Assembly (NCBI GenBank): GCA_008360975.2 | Contig: CM039181.1 | Coordinates: 7,672,380 to 7,736,379, forward strand | Length of the DNA: 64,000 nucleotides | Origin: Lichenostomus cassidix | Lineage: Eukaryota; Chordata; Aves; Passeriformes; Meliphagidae | Direction of reading: 5' to 3' | Shown: positions 1 through 26,793 of the stretch, one piece after another | Position numbering within the stretch: position 1 is the first letter of the stretch | How the letters are laid out: the number at the start of each line of letters is the position of its first letter | Position numbers and translations under genes: made by a program | The notes under the pieces: generated by a model | The model's database searches: none | What the model was told of the DNA's origin: nothing | Seen by the model: only the letters and a program-made list of their open reading frames with translations

Positions 1-2788
<2,788 letters not shown>

Positions 2789-4239
2789 TAATAAAAATAA
2801 ATTCATGTTCTATATGCCTGCTATACACATATAATATCATCATGTATCTTTCCAGTGATTGGTTCAGATCTTTCATGAATACAGTGATAAAAAGCCATAT
2901 CCCTTTTTTTTATTTTGTTAAGTTCGCCTAATTTAGCAATGGTGTTTCTGAAACAGGGAAGTATTGGCAAAAACAACTCTCAGTTTATCTATGAATCTGA
3001 AAAATACAGTAGTTGCCCATTTTAAACAAGAACAGGGTTTTGGGGTTTGGTTGGGCTTTTTTCCTAAGTGAGAATTTGTATTTAGGTGATAGATTTCTCA
3101 GTGGGTTATCAAGAGAGAGACTGGAGAGATTCTGAATGGACAGAAAAGATGAGAGATGAAATGGGATATTTGCAGCTCTGTGCAGACATCCTGCTCTAAA
3201 GACAAGACTGCAGGTAGATAGCTCAGAACTGTGGTATGAAAAGGAAGCAAATCAGGAACAACATTTGAAGTGCACCAGCAGAGAGCAGAAAGAAAGGGAA
3301 AATGTTTTTAAAAATACACCTGGGACATGATCTGGAGCAACTCTAGATCTTTAAACCAAAACCTGAAAATGAGTACCTCCTAGGAAGCTGCTTGGTGACA
3401 TGTAGTTCTTAAGTTTTAATATTAATAGGAAGATGAAAATCAAAAACCTATTTCCATATCTGCTGAAAAAAAGCAGTGAACTCCCTTTGACCCTAATGAA
3501 AAAAAATGTGTCTCAGGTCATCCTCTGAATCTCAAAGAGTTGGAAGGTGTGAAAGGGTGTTAAGAAAGAAGTGACTGAAAACAGTCTGACTGTAAGCAGT
3601 TTAAAAAACATATTTTGTTGCCATTTTCGCCAATGTGGGGCAGGTTTTGAGATGTTCTCATCATTCTGTACACTTGGAAAATCAAGATTTGTAGTATTTG
3701 CAGCATGACCTTCTGCCTTAGTGTATGTGCTGTGCTATTACCTGAGTGTCATAATCTTGTTACATTTTTAGCTCTTATTTTGATTTGAGAACATTGCTTG
3801 GTCTCTTGTCAGATGGGATGGGGAGGCAAGAGGTTGGTATTACCAAATCCTTTCAGTGCAGCTCATACATCCCTTGAGATCCTGTCTTAATAACTACTGG
3901 AACAGTAAAAACTTCTTGCTTTGACTTGTGAGGAACTGGAAGAAGAACACTGAGTGTAAAGCACACCAGCCTGTGGTATTTGGTGACACCAGGATCTGTG
4001 TGGAGAGCAGAGGGAGGGAGCTGAGGAGGTGAGGGAGGACACTGTTTAGATTTGAAATGCTAATATTAAAGCTAGTTGTAGTCAGTGAGCTTTGCAGTAA
4101 TGCATCAAATGGTGATACTAAGGGGCACCTTGCAAACCTTTTTTGTGAGCAGTGTTCTCTTTGTCAGAAGGCACATGGGAGAGAGTGGTTTTTGTTAGGA
4201 GCTCCTTGAAAGCCTCCCTTCCAGCACTTTGGCATAGTC

Positions 4240-4270
4240 CCACTCCACTCATCCACTCCACTCCACTCCA
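4240..4270. repeat. (CCACT)n simple repeat
   Basis: A short imperfect pentanucleotide tract is built from CCACT units, interrupted once by CAT. It is intronic. Confidence 0.85.
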
Positions 4271-6176
4271 CCCATTGTGTTGGGTTTGATCTCGTGCTGA
4301 TTCACAGATTCACTTGGTGTGCTGCTCCTGTATCCCTGGAGCAGAAGCAAGGAGCTGTGTGAGCAGCTATGCCCTGGGGTCACAGAGATCTGGTACTTGC
4401 TCAACATCCATGTGTAAATCTGAGCCACTGATAAGAGATGAAACCACAACATTTGTCACCAGGACAGAGGAGTATCCAGCTCTGGAGCTCTCTTAAATGA
4501 TGCTTGAACAGAAGCACCTCCAGCATGTTCAGTGCTTGTGTGATTGGAAGAATTATGGAGAGTGGTTGCTTACAATGGACTCCCAGGCACAAGTATGAAG
4601 TGATTCTTATGTAATGTGGCATTTTTATGATGTTTCTTGCCCCTGTTCTCTTCTACAGTAACATGGGTAGCCTGTAGTCAAACCTGAGTCCTTTCATGAC
4701 CTCCTGGGGCTGTGAGAGCACATAAGCATGAGTGCAATGGGATGGCCCAGGGTCACTGAAGTGAAAGGCTGCATCCCTGACATGAGATACAGAGCTAACC
4801 ATGCTAATCCACATTTCTGTGGTGTCCAGGTTAGGTGATCAGGACATCTACTTACAGCAAACCTGTCAATCAGAAGAGGTAAAATGGGTGCAAAAGGCAG
4901 TAGCTGATCACAATGCCAGCTATTACCAGATGTGGCCTCAAGTTTGTGTGTTATCTATAATAGTCAACACAGCCTTTCTCAGTCCATCCAGCTCTCTCCA
5001 AGGTCACATGTAATGCTCAGTGTCTTTCCATAGACACACAAAATTGGTTCTTGAAACTGTATTCTCAAGAAATACTTCCATTGTTTCTGTTGTTATTAAG
5101 AAAGAGAAACTCTTCTGATAAGCATTGAAACATTTTTCCTGATTGTGTATTCAAGATGGTCGTTGATCTAAAAATAGGAAGCTATTCCCACTGAGTCCCC
5201 AAGGGATTTGGAAATCAGTACAGTTGAAGGTTTCAAGAAAGTAAAGAAGCAGAAGTACATACTTGACTTTCCTTATAAAATCGAGTCCAGTTCTTGCTCT
5301 ACAGCCTTATAGGATAGTTCTGGTAAGTGAGAGGAGGAAGATCATTAGCTTCAGAGGCAAACAGAAAGAGTTGAGCAATTGGAATGGTTCAGCTGCCTCA
5401 TTCCTTCCTTTTCTCAAGGAAGATCCTCCTTCAGGAAAATTTTATGTGGATTCTCTTTCAAATACTTTTTTAGCCTCCTACACAGTGAAGGTGTGCAGTG
5501 GTTAAAAACCTATGAGCACTGTTAGAGCAAAGCCTATTTCTTTATATTTCTTTTGAGCTTTGTCTAATTAGACCCTTCTTCTTATAAGTGGTATGCAGGA
5601 TTTTAGCAAGTAATTATATAACAATGCAATCAGTACTGTGTAAGACAAGTTTTCTTATTAGAATTTTAAAAAAATAAAAGCCTTCAAATTATATTAAAGA
5701 AGCTGCTTGATTAATCATGATAAATATTTATGGAGATTTGCATGAAAAATTTAAGCAGGTTAGGTTTTTCTCCTAGTTTGAGCTATTAACATGCACCTAT
5801 TGAAATAGCTGAACAGAATGTAAATGGAACTGATTTTCATATCACTCCAAAAATTAATAAAAGGAGTGCTCCACAAATGTAGAACCGTCAATGAAAGTGG
5901 AAAAACTACAGAAGGAAAAACAGAATTGTGTCAGGCAGGCTGCAGTATGGCTTTTGGGTGCAAAGGGCCTTCCATATCACTAAATCTGCCTAAATGCACA
6001 TTAGGCATCCCACAGTCTAGAGCAAGCAACTCCCTGGGGAAATCCCATGTAGTGTAGCACATGGTAGTGTAAAGCAATATCCTAGATGCTGTAGGAAACT
6101 TCAAGGGCACCCAGAATTATGCCTGGCATTGCATCAGGTTGTAATAACTGATCCCCCTGTATCTGGGATTGGGACC

Positions 6177-6177
<1 letters not shown>

Positions 6178-6220
<43 letters not shown>
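6178..6220. repeat. (ATA)n trinucleotide microsatellite
   Basis: About 14 uninterrupted ATA/AAT units. They produce poly-Ile or poly-Leu open frames on the two strands, which are artefacts of the repeat. Confidence 0.97.
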
Positions 6221-9200
6221 GCCAAACCCATCAATTATTGAGAATGTGGCTTTCAGTTTGGTTTTGGAGATCTGATGGGAACATTGCAACAGTTGTGTTA
6301 CAGCATTTGCAGGTATGTGTCTGTAGCTGTCCTGGACATCAGTCTGTGGTAATCCCTTGTGATCAGGGGAGGGATCATATTCCAAATTATTACAAAAAAT
6401 TTACTGGGACTCATAGCCTTCCTGGCAGCAAACCTCTCAGCTCACTGGCTTGTAGTGCATTGTAGAAAAAGATGTTATAGTGAACAGGAGAAAGGAGAAA
6501 TATGGAGAAGATACATTTGACAGATAATAAGAAAGAAAAATTAAAAGAACAGTGGAGTTCTCTTTTTTCAGCTTAAGTATACAACAAAGCAGCAAATACT
6601 GACAATAGCAGAATTAGAGAAAAGACATGAAAAGGAAAGGGAAAATCTCCTTTGATAGCTTTTTAACATTATATCTAGTATCATCCTCTGACTTCCAGCT
6701 GGGGAAGGCTCAGTTATATCAAGAGAATATAGACAATCATGAAACAGGAATCATAATACTAACAGTTTAACTTTTTCTATTGACAGAATTTTTAATTAGC
6801 CATGGATTTGTTCTCTCATCTTGGTCTGAATGCAGGCTATTACCACTTCAAGTTTAATTTGTGACTGGTAGCTTTAAGCCTGTCATAGGGCCATTTAAAC
6901 ATATAATGAACTTAAATTAGCAAGTACCTTGGTTCAGTGAGAAGGAGAAAAAGCATATGTCTGTCTGCATTGTCAGTCTTTGTTGTGAAATATTTTTTAT
7001 TTTCTAAAAGGAATGCATGAAGATGAGATTTGATTTCATGGAATTGTAGTAGTAGTGGGTTTAAAATAATTAAATATGTTTAAAATAAGAGATTGCACAA
7101 ACCACGTCTCAAACTTTTTGATGGTCTTTTTCCTGTATTCCAAATTGATTTGTATTTCAAAGCTGTGCTTTGTCACTGGAGCAGAAGGAAGCAGAGCAAG
7201 GGAATTAGAAAGTGTCTGGGATACAACAGATTAAATCTCACAAACCAGCTTTAGCCTTTTGTTACAGAAAAGCCTTTCGTTAAATATGTAGGTAGATTTT
7301 GTAGGCCTCTGTAATAATACAGATCTATGTCAGTGCCTCTGGATTTGCTGCCTTCTTTGTGTCCTCTCACATGTCAACATGCTGCTGGCAAGGGTCACCA
7401 CTTCTGGCCTGTCCACCACACCCTCCCTTCACCGAGTCCATGGTTTAACTACACTCCTGCCAAGCTGCCTGGAAAAGGTGCTTTTCCTTCAAGGCCTCTC
7501 AAGAAAGAATTACATGAGGAAAAGGAAAAAAAAAAAAAACCAAAACAAATGAGGCCACCGTGTTGTGTTCTGACATGCAAATGTTTTGCTTTATTTTAAT
7601 ACTCACCTTCAAACTGGATGTTGCAGTAAGATCTTTGGGACTGGGATTTGTTCCTATAGTCTACAAAATCATTAAGCTTCTGCTGTCTCACAAATAAATC
7701 CTTTCTGGTAGTTATATGTTTATCCTGAACTGCAGGACTTTGTTTTCACTATGTTGCATCATGTATTTTCCAGAAGGATAAAGAAACTTTTTTTGTTAAT
7801 TATTTTGTTGTTTTAATCTTATATTCTTCAAGCAAAGTCACTTTTCAAAGCACAGAAGGTAAAAGGATTGTTAAGCTAAAGAAGCTTCATCTGAGTTCCA
7901 CACAAAGTAAATTATTATATTTCCAGATTTCCTCTTGCTTTGCTACAAGTCACAATGAGGAAAAAGTTGGGCTCCTTTGATGTGAAAAAAAGCAATATAA
8001 CACTTCTCTGAAAGAACATTTCTCAGTCTCTCATGTGAAAAAGGATTAACACCTCCAACAAAGGTCCTGTAGATCACAGAACTAAGCAGCAATACTGAAC
8101 AGTATTCCTGAGGAGTGGAAAAACTGTATTTAAGCAAGAGATTGTTTGAACTGGCAAACAGAAGCTTTTTAATAGCTGAAGATCTAAGATAAAGGATTAA
8201 ACCTTTCTGAAGTATCTGCACTTAAACAACTCTAAAGACAAGGAAGCAAGTTTAAATTCATGAAAGATGGTCTTTGTTTTCCTAAATGAACCATGTTCTT
8301 TAGTGTCAAAACAAAATCCATTCACAGCATTATCAACTGCATAAACTTCATGACAATACCACTCATCTACCAAAGTCTAACCTTGCTTACTTTTTGAAAT
8401 TTTTGCTAGTTTGAGCATCTGCCATCTGCTTGCTTAACTTCGTAGTGGAAATCAGCTTATCTTTCTCCTTTTAATGGGCACTTGTACAGTACAGATAAGC
8501 AGAACATTTAAAATAAAATGTTAGGTTTAAGTGGCTACTTGTGTCATTTTCTCCCATGTTACAAGTCAGACTTAGTACTTTATCTCTAATAGAACATCAG
8601 TGGGTTTATAGTAATTAAATGGTTGAAGTGGCATTAAAAGGAATTTGCTCTTAATCGACTGCAGGAATGTGGGATGATTAGTAGCTATTAGGTATCAGGG
8701 AAGGTAAGGATTTCTTACCATATTTTTATCTTCAGAAGTTGAATTTGAGAAAATGTCAGAATGCCAGTAAAACTTCCCATACTGTTTTTTCGATTTATTT
8801 TTAACAAAACCTCTGCTTAGCTTGCTGTTTTAAGAAGAAAATTACAGCATTTTTTATCTCAAGCAGCAAACAGGTAACCTTCTGACCTTTTCAGTAAATC
8901 CTCAGCTGAACCTCTGAAATTAGGGTGATTTAGCATTTTATGGCACAGAATAAAAATCTCTAATTCTGTTTCCAAATAGTGTATCCTGAACACACATTTT
9001 ATTAAGCTCTTGACTCATTCAGCCATGTGTATTTTGTAAAGTTCCTATGGTTATTGTTTTACAATAGCTGCTTCCAGAAGCATTGTAAGGGTTTCAATTA
9101 ATCAGCTCTTTGTGTGCTTCAGACTATGCAAATTTATCACATCAGACCATTCAGCAGCTCATGGGAAAGCAGTGTACAAACTGTATTGTCTTCTAGCACC

Positions 9201-12200
9201 TCCTCTCATTTAGAGTGATGTTTTTAATAAGAAAACTAATCAAGTTTACTTATGCATTATTTATCTGTTAATTTTAATTCTGTTCTTTACCTCTTATGTC
9301 AAATGGGATGTAGCAAGTGATATGATAGATCAGTGAATGATTCAATATTGAACAAAGCTTATGTGATGCAGCACTTTTTTCTTCTAGACTTCTTTTATGC
9401 TTAGTTAGCCAACACAGTATGTAATTAGAGAGTTTGGAAGCAGCTGTACTTTTTTTTTGTTCAGCCTTACTAATTTTTGCAAATCTGCCACTTGTCTGTA
9501 ACATACAACAATGTGTTAAAACTACAACTTCACTTAATAATGTGATGTAGTCCAATTTCTCCAGAAATATTTATTTAATATCTCCAAATTCTGGCAAATC
9601 TGGTAAAGCTAAACTAGACGCCTTTCAAGTTAGTTTTAGCTCTTTTACCACCGTATCATTAGAATAAGTAAACAAGCACATTTAGTAATGCCCTCCTTTT
9701 TATCTTGCTGATAGAAACTGGTGTTGCTGCAGCTTCTATTCACATCGTCTCCTTTGCTCCCTAATGTCCCTCCTGCTGGTAGTAATTAGTTTTCTATATT
9801 AGGTTGTTTTGACTTATTTGATGATTTTTTTTTTTCCATTTGGCATGTGTGTGTAGAAGGCATCTTACCGTGGGCTGGTGAAAAACTTTCCCATAGTGTT
9901 GTGTTCTGTCCCTTCCCCCTCCAGCCTCCCCTTCCCTCTGTGTGCTGAGCTGAGGTTTTACCAGCCTGGCTCTGCTGGTGTTTGTCAGCAAACTGGAAAA
10001 ACAGCCAAAGTACCAGCTCTGCAAACCTGAGTTTCTCCTGATTAGGAGGAGAAACTCTTGGAGGACAAAAGTACAGGGGTGAGGGGCTCTTGATGCTGGC
10101 AGAGCCTGGTGGAGGTGCGTGGTCAGCGTTGGTGCTGATAGCATGTGTGGGGCTGAGGCCATCAGGGGCTGTCATTTATTGGCTGCCAAACAATGCCATT
10201 GAAAAACACTGCCTATGGCTGGTTTATACTTGCATGTTAAACCACTGTGGATGTCTGATTTAAGGTTATTCTCATTTAAACTCTTACCCTTGCATTAAGC
10301 TGCTATGCTTATTAACCCACTTTTTTTTTTCTTTTTGATATCATAAAACAATTTCTTAGCATTTTCACTGATTTTCCCTGTAAGGTGACATTACAAAATT
10401 GATACACAAAGTTTTTTTTCTTAGAATTTAATTTGTTGTTCAAAATGTTTCAAAAGAAATTAGATGTAAAAAGTTGCTAGATGCTTTTCTTGCTCAAGCA
10501 CATAACCCTCTTGTTAATCCACATTAAAAATTACATTTTATTTTATCTGCAGCCTTTTTTGGTTGTTAATACTTGATTGTGGTCCCAGAATGTATAGGTG
10601 AGAGCCATTCAGGCCCACTGAATAGAATAGAATTTAGTCTCAAGTTTTATTGCTCCATTTCAGATGCAGCACATAAAATTGCGAGAGGAAGGGAAGGGAA
10701 TGAATCCAAATCATTTTGTATGTACTCTATGAATGCTGGGGATCAATTTTCATGTGATGTCTAAATCAGTAACAATTAAGAAATACTAACCTCTAGAAAG
10801 AGCCACAGAGCAAAACAGCCTCCTATTTGGAGTGTGCCATATTTATGAATGTTGTATGGGGAATAGTTGAGCAGCTCAGCTGAGAAATGCAGTTCATACT
10901 TGAACAGGGTTTGGAACTTGAGGCTGTTTTAAAATCCAGCCTCCTCTCCTTTACTGTTTTATTAGCCAGTTGCAAGTGATAATTCCACTTAGATGGATTA
11001 ATTCCCTTGATCACTTTTTTTTGCAGCTGCTGGCTTGACTGGTACTGTTCTGCTGCTAAAAAAAAAAAAAAAAGCAAATTCAGGAGCTTAAAGTGTAGAC
11101 CTGCAAGCATTAGTCTCCTAAAGAGCTTCTGAAAGCAAGAGGTTGCAAAATAAAATCAGGTTTACATTTTGACATGAATTGCAGTTACTTGCTTTTAGAA
11201 GTGGCATTGTATATAGGAAAGGTATCTTTCAGCTTTTTTAACAGTTGAATGAACTTTCTTAAAACACAGGGTAGAAGAAGCTTCTCTCTGTCCTCTAAAT
11301 ACACAAAGACATGCTATAGATCTGTTACAGGCTCAGCAACTTCTTAAAATACAGAAGCTTAGAACTGAGGCTTTATAGCTTTCCCTTTTTTTCTTTTTTC
11401 CCTTCCCCCCCACCCTGCAAAACAGAAACTTTATAAATGGCCTAGCGAGCTTCACATTGCTGGATTCTGTCTAAATATTTTGTTTTTAACTTCTAAGCTC
11501 ATTATGCCGTCTTTGTGTTAACTTGTATTAAAATCTGTCAGCTATGACTGGTCTCATAACCACAGCCAGCGGACCAGAATAAGTTAATTATTTACTTGTG
11601 TCACTAGTGCTCTTCATCTAATGAAATGCACAGCTGTGTTAGATCTGCAGTTGGGTGTGTAGGTCCTATTGTTACACAAGTCAGCGGAGGGTAGAAGCCG
11701 CTATGATGGAGAGCCCTCAGTTCTTTCTGCTGTTCTGCCTTTCTGTGTCGATTTCATGGATCTTTTATCATTCACTTTCACACAAAACAAACAACACAGT
11801 GGCTGTCTGCTATGGGAACCAGCTTGGCATATAAAAGGTTTTCAGAGCCTAAAGTAATTTTAAGTTAGCTAAGATTTAATTTTTGGCTTACAGGTGCCGT
11901 GATGTCCAGATGCAACCTAATGCTTTTTTAGAAGTAAATGCAAATAAGGCAGAGTGTGTGCTCCATAATACACAAATAAAAGAGTATTTATGTATAACAT
12001 TTTAGGACAAAAAAAGCTGTGCACGGAAGAGATAGTGGATTGGTTTGAGTTGTTTGGTTTTTTTTTTATTTTCAGCAAATGATTGCTGCTTGGCAGGGAG
12101 GGCTAGAAGGATGTTATTGATTTATCACAGTAGAACAATGAAAATTAGTTTCAATAGGTTTAAAAACTAAATACAACAGCACACACACCCTTGCCCCAGA

Positions 12201-13383
12201 CATTTTTTTTCCTGCTCCCTTCCCCCATACATCCCATTCTCATTCTATTAACTACTGTCCCATACACCTATCCGTGTCTTGTTGGACAGTGCAAGAGCAG
12301 CTCCCTCCTGAGCAGACGCCAATATCCCCCTGTGAACTGGCTGCTCAGGGGATGCCTTTTTAGGGATGTAAGCAGTACCCTCAGCCTTCCAGGAGCCCCT
12401 CCACTCCAGGACTGTTCCCAAAGCGTGCTCTGGCACAGTTGCAGCAGGCTGATCTCAAATAGCTTGCAGACTTTTTCAGCTCTAAGGGCTTCTGGAAGAA
12501 ATTGTCCAGCTGAAACAGTAGCTTTGGTTCAAAGGAGTATGGGCTTAAGCAGCTGCATTTTAGCACCTGAATTTGAATGTTAGATCTCTTGATCATTTAT
12601 AGCTGAAGTGTGTTGAGCTGCAGAATTCACTATAGAAAGTTGTAAGGGTTGGAAGGAAAATTTTGAAATGCATGATAGACCATTTTAAATGAGTTTTCAT
12701 GTTTCTGTTTATTCTTTCTGCAGTAGTGTTAGAGTTTGGAGGGTTTGCTTTGTTTTATATCCAATACTGATAGAGACTGAAAAAAGCTTCCAAAACTTTT
12801 AAAGGGACAGTTTGTGTTCATGGACTGACAAAATAAAAGCAGTCTGTGGAGTGCTATTCATTGATAGCAGTCTTTGCTCAGCAAACAGATGTTATGTGAA
12901 AAAAAATCTTTGTTGTTTTTTTAATTATTTTCCCCTACTTATCTCTTCTCAGTTCCTGTCCATTTGATATGTTTTTATTGACAGTATTTTGCAAAGATGC
13001 ATACGATAAATAAATTTCAAATCAATAATCATTTTGTACATCCAAAGACATAACCTAAGAGGCCAAATTTCTTTAATTTTTTTCTTTCAGGAAACTACAG
13101 CATCAGCTTTAAAAAGTAGGTCTCCCTTGAGATATTCCAGTTCTGACTGGACAGAAGTTTCTAGGTGCTTCTGAAAATAGGATTCAAAGCTTTCTTCCCT
13201 AATTTTCTAACTCACAGATCACTGGGAGCATTATGTAAGGGTATGCTAATTTTGCCAGCCCTGTCACAAGAGCTTTCTTCCAGTGTGCAGGTTGGGAGCA
13301 CTGATCATGGTAATGAATCTGGGTAAAAAGTGATCCATGAGAAAGAGAGGAGGAGGAAAACACTAAAGAAAATCTTGTGATGA

Positions 13384-14564
<1,181 letters not shown>

Positions 14565-15127
14565 TAAGGATCTGCTGGGTAGCTTCAGGTGTTTCAGGAG
14601 AGGGGGAAGTCCTGTTGAGACACATCTGAAAAATTCTCATGTCCTGGAGCTTGGGAACTTGCAATTATTTGCAAACTGCACTGTGAGACTGAGAAAAGGA
14701 CCTGAAGAGTAGTGTGAGTGTTTTTTTTCTTGGAAGCATTTTGTGGTTCCACATTTTAAAAATTGCCAGTATATGTGTGGCTGTAAAGGGAATGGCCCTT
14801 GTGGTACATGTGAAAATTTCCCAAGTTTTACTGCCTGACAAAAAAAGCTAAAATCAAGGCTTTCTTGCTGCAAGATAGTAAGAAATTTCAGGTTTCTGTC
14901 GGCAGAAAGTCTTACATATGCTTGGAGTCAGATAAGCATTTTCATGTTGACTTTAATAGTACAGTAAATATGGATTTGGAGGCAAGCATCTGTTCCCTGG
15001 GAATATTCTGTGAGTGCTTTTTTTTCCTTTTTTCTTTTTTTTTTCTTTCGATTACACAATGTATTGGTCTGGCATAACACTCTAATCTGCAAACTTCCTG
15101 CTGTGTTGATCAGACCAGCTTCTGAGA

Positions 15128-15480
15128 CACAGAGTTCAAAGAACATAAGATAGTTTAGGAACAGGAAAAGGCCATATGGCTTCACATGCCTGCCCTTCCA
15201 AAATGTATCTTAATCCTACCTTCCTGCTATTTTTATTATCCTTCCAGTCCCCTTCTTCTCAAGGAGCAAGTTTAGGTCTCTTTTGCAAGTTTTTTTAATA
15301 TACTTTTTATTTTAATTGCCTTTCCTACCAACTTATTCCATATGTTGCTTCTCTTTTTGTTTCAGAGATACGATTTTATTTTCCTTATTCATTCCATATT
15401 CCATAAATTGTATATCAAGTATCCTGGTGCTTGAAACACTTCCTGTTGGTATATGATGGCAGCTTTTAAAAAAATCTGAC
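15128..15480 (+). repeat. Possible ancient SINE/LINE fragment
   Basis: The segment starts with ACATAAGA, then the word block GGAACAGGAAAAGGCCAT. Further on it contains TTATTCCATATGTTGCTTCTCT. Word blocks of this type recur in very old vertebrate interspersed repeats (CR1/L3-like or living-fossil SINE types). Family and ends cannot be fixed by eye. Confidence 0.35.
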
Positions 15481-15845
15481 TAATTGTGTTTCTTAGGGAG
15501 AATAAAATCATCTAGGTCTAAAAATCCCCTGTCCCCAAACTTTAGCTTTGTGGTGTCCTATTTAGAGACTTTGCATAAGGATACTGATACTTTTTTCCCA
15601 AGCAAATTGCACAGGCTTAATCTGTTTGTTATGAAATTTGAAGGCAGATTTCATAACAATGTGAAAGTTTGCAAATTTCAAATGTCTAATGAAGTTTTAT
15701 TATTTTCTTCAATAGTGAGCTTTTGGAATAACTCTGCATAATGTCAGTAATGACTCTGAAAAGGAAGTGCAATACTGTTGTGTCCTGCTTGTTTTTACAT
15801 TGCACATACTTTCTTCCTTTTTAAACAAATCAGTGGCCATGCTGA

Positions 15846-15863
15846 GTCTGTCTGTCTGTCTGT
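15846..15863. repeat. (TCTG)n simple repeat
   Basis: About four tandem TCTG units within an intron. Confidence 0.9.
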
Positions 15864-16776
15864 GTTAAATCTGGTCGTTCTTAGTGCTGAAGGTGGTAGC
15901 TGGGAAATGACTTGAGTGTTTTTCAGTGTTGCTTTCTGATCTTTAGGCTCTTACATTCTCCTTACAGTTTCAGTTAAACACAGAAATCTTTAGCCATTAC
16001 TGCAGCTCCTAGAATGGAGTAACACCCTGTGTATTGCTTGCAGATGTTCTCAGGCTGATGAAAGTGCCTAAATGCAGTTCTCAAGAGCCCTTTACCCAGC
16101 TCATCTGAGCCCCCAGTGCCAGCCAGGGCAGTGATCTTTGTCCCCTGGCTGCAGCTGCTGAGCAGTGCAGTCAGGGCAGCTGTGCTGATGCACAGCCTCT
16201 CAAGGAGAGCTTTCACCCCTCTGGGGCTTGGCTTGTGCCTCGGGGTGCTGGGCAGGGAGAGTGAGTGGATGAGGACATTGTCAGGCTCATCGTGTGCCAC
16301 TGCTAAGCTATTCTTCCAAATGCAAATTTCTTAAAGTGCTCCTGCTAAAAGGATGTTCTGAGCATGTATGCTGCGTGTGCTTGTTTACATACATGTTACC
16401 TTTGTGAAGGAATGTAAACAGAAACACCCAAAGTCACTCTGCAGGGTCTGACAGATTTACAGTCCTTCCTGGCTACGGATGACACTGTTGAAACACTCCT
16501 GTACAGACAGAGGGACTTGGCCATGTTACAGCTGAAACAGATACCTGTCCAGCATGTCTGCACAACACAGGAGCAGAGCTCAGGAGCTTGTTCCTTGCTG
16601 GAGTGGAGACAGCAGCACATGGTGCTGGCAGTGTATTCCCCCTGAGTTCAAAGATTTCCCTCAAGGGGTTTCAGACTGATTGCCCAGAAAACCCAAACAC
16701 GTTTTTCTAGGACTTGAGTTTTCCAAATTGTTTCCCATTTCTCCTGTATGTGACAACCCTGTCTCTCTTTAGATAG

Positions 16777-26396
<9,620 letters not shown>

Positions 26397-26641
26397 ACAA
26401 GATGTAAAAGACCAAAAAATGTACCTTAACAAATTGAAATCCAGCATATCTGACTGGGAGGTTTTTTGGTGAACAGGAATAAACTCTAAAATCTGAGTGA
26501 AGGGAGGTGTAAAACAGTAGGAAATCTTTCTTACATATCCTCCCTGGTTTTAAACTGACATGGAAGAGTCTGTCAGTAAAATACACTAGGAGCAGTTCTG
26601 AAGGCTTGATTAGTCATGAACAGGATATGTGGGGAGTGTGG

Positions 26642-26647
26642 AATAAA
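26642..26647 (+). terminator. POLR3B: Candidate proximal poly(A) signal of POLR3B
   Basis: AATAAA lies 246 nt after the stop codon. It sits immediately upstream of the inverted repeat at 26652-26722. Confidence 0.5.
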
Positions 26648-26651
26648 GCCA

Positions 26652-26722
26652 TGGTCCAGCAAAGCACTTGGATCACTTCAAACAATCCCATGCTTGCATT
26701 TGAAAAGTTCTTTGCTGGACCA
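26652..26722. repeat. Short inverted-repeat element (MITE-like hairpin)
   Basis: Arms at 26652-26669 and 26705-26722 pair over 18 bp with one mismatch around a 35-nt centre. The centre itself can form a further 6-bp stem (TTCAAA at 26677-26682 with TTTGAA at 26699-26704). The arm words GGTCCAGCAAAGCACTT and CTTTGCTGGACCAGGGC match, as I recall it, the outer arms of a palindromic MITE-like repeat abundant in crocodilians and turtles, with most of the centre deleted. Confidence 0.7.
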
Positions 26723-26787
26723 GGGCTTAAGCAGGGCTAAGTACACGTCTTGTTAATAGAGGTTAAAAATGTTTTCCAAACCAATGT

Positions 26788-26793
26788 AATAAA
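26788..26793 (+). terminator. POLR3B: Candidate distal poly(A) signal of POLR3B
   Basis: AATAAA lies 392 nt after the stop codon in an AT-rich context, followed by TG-containing sequence (CTGGCTGAATATGTTG) as expected downstream of a cleavage site. Confidence 0.5.

Noticed and set aside
6169..6465. Open frame with a poly-Ile start
   Set aside because: It is created by the ATA trinucleotide repeat.
11058..11074. A run as a possible retroposed-gene tail
   Set aside because: No coding similarity or target-site duplication was seen upstream; an isolated A run is not enough.
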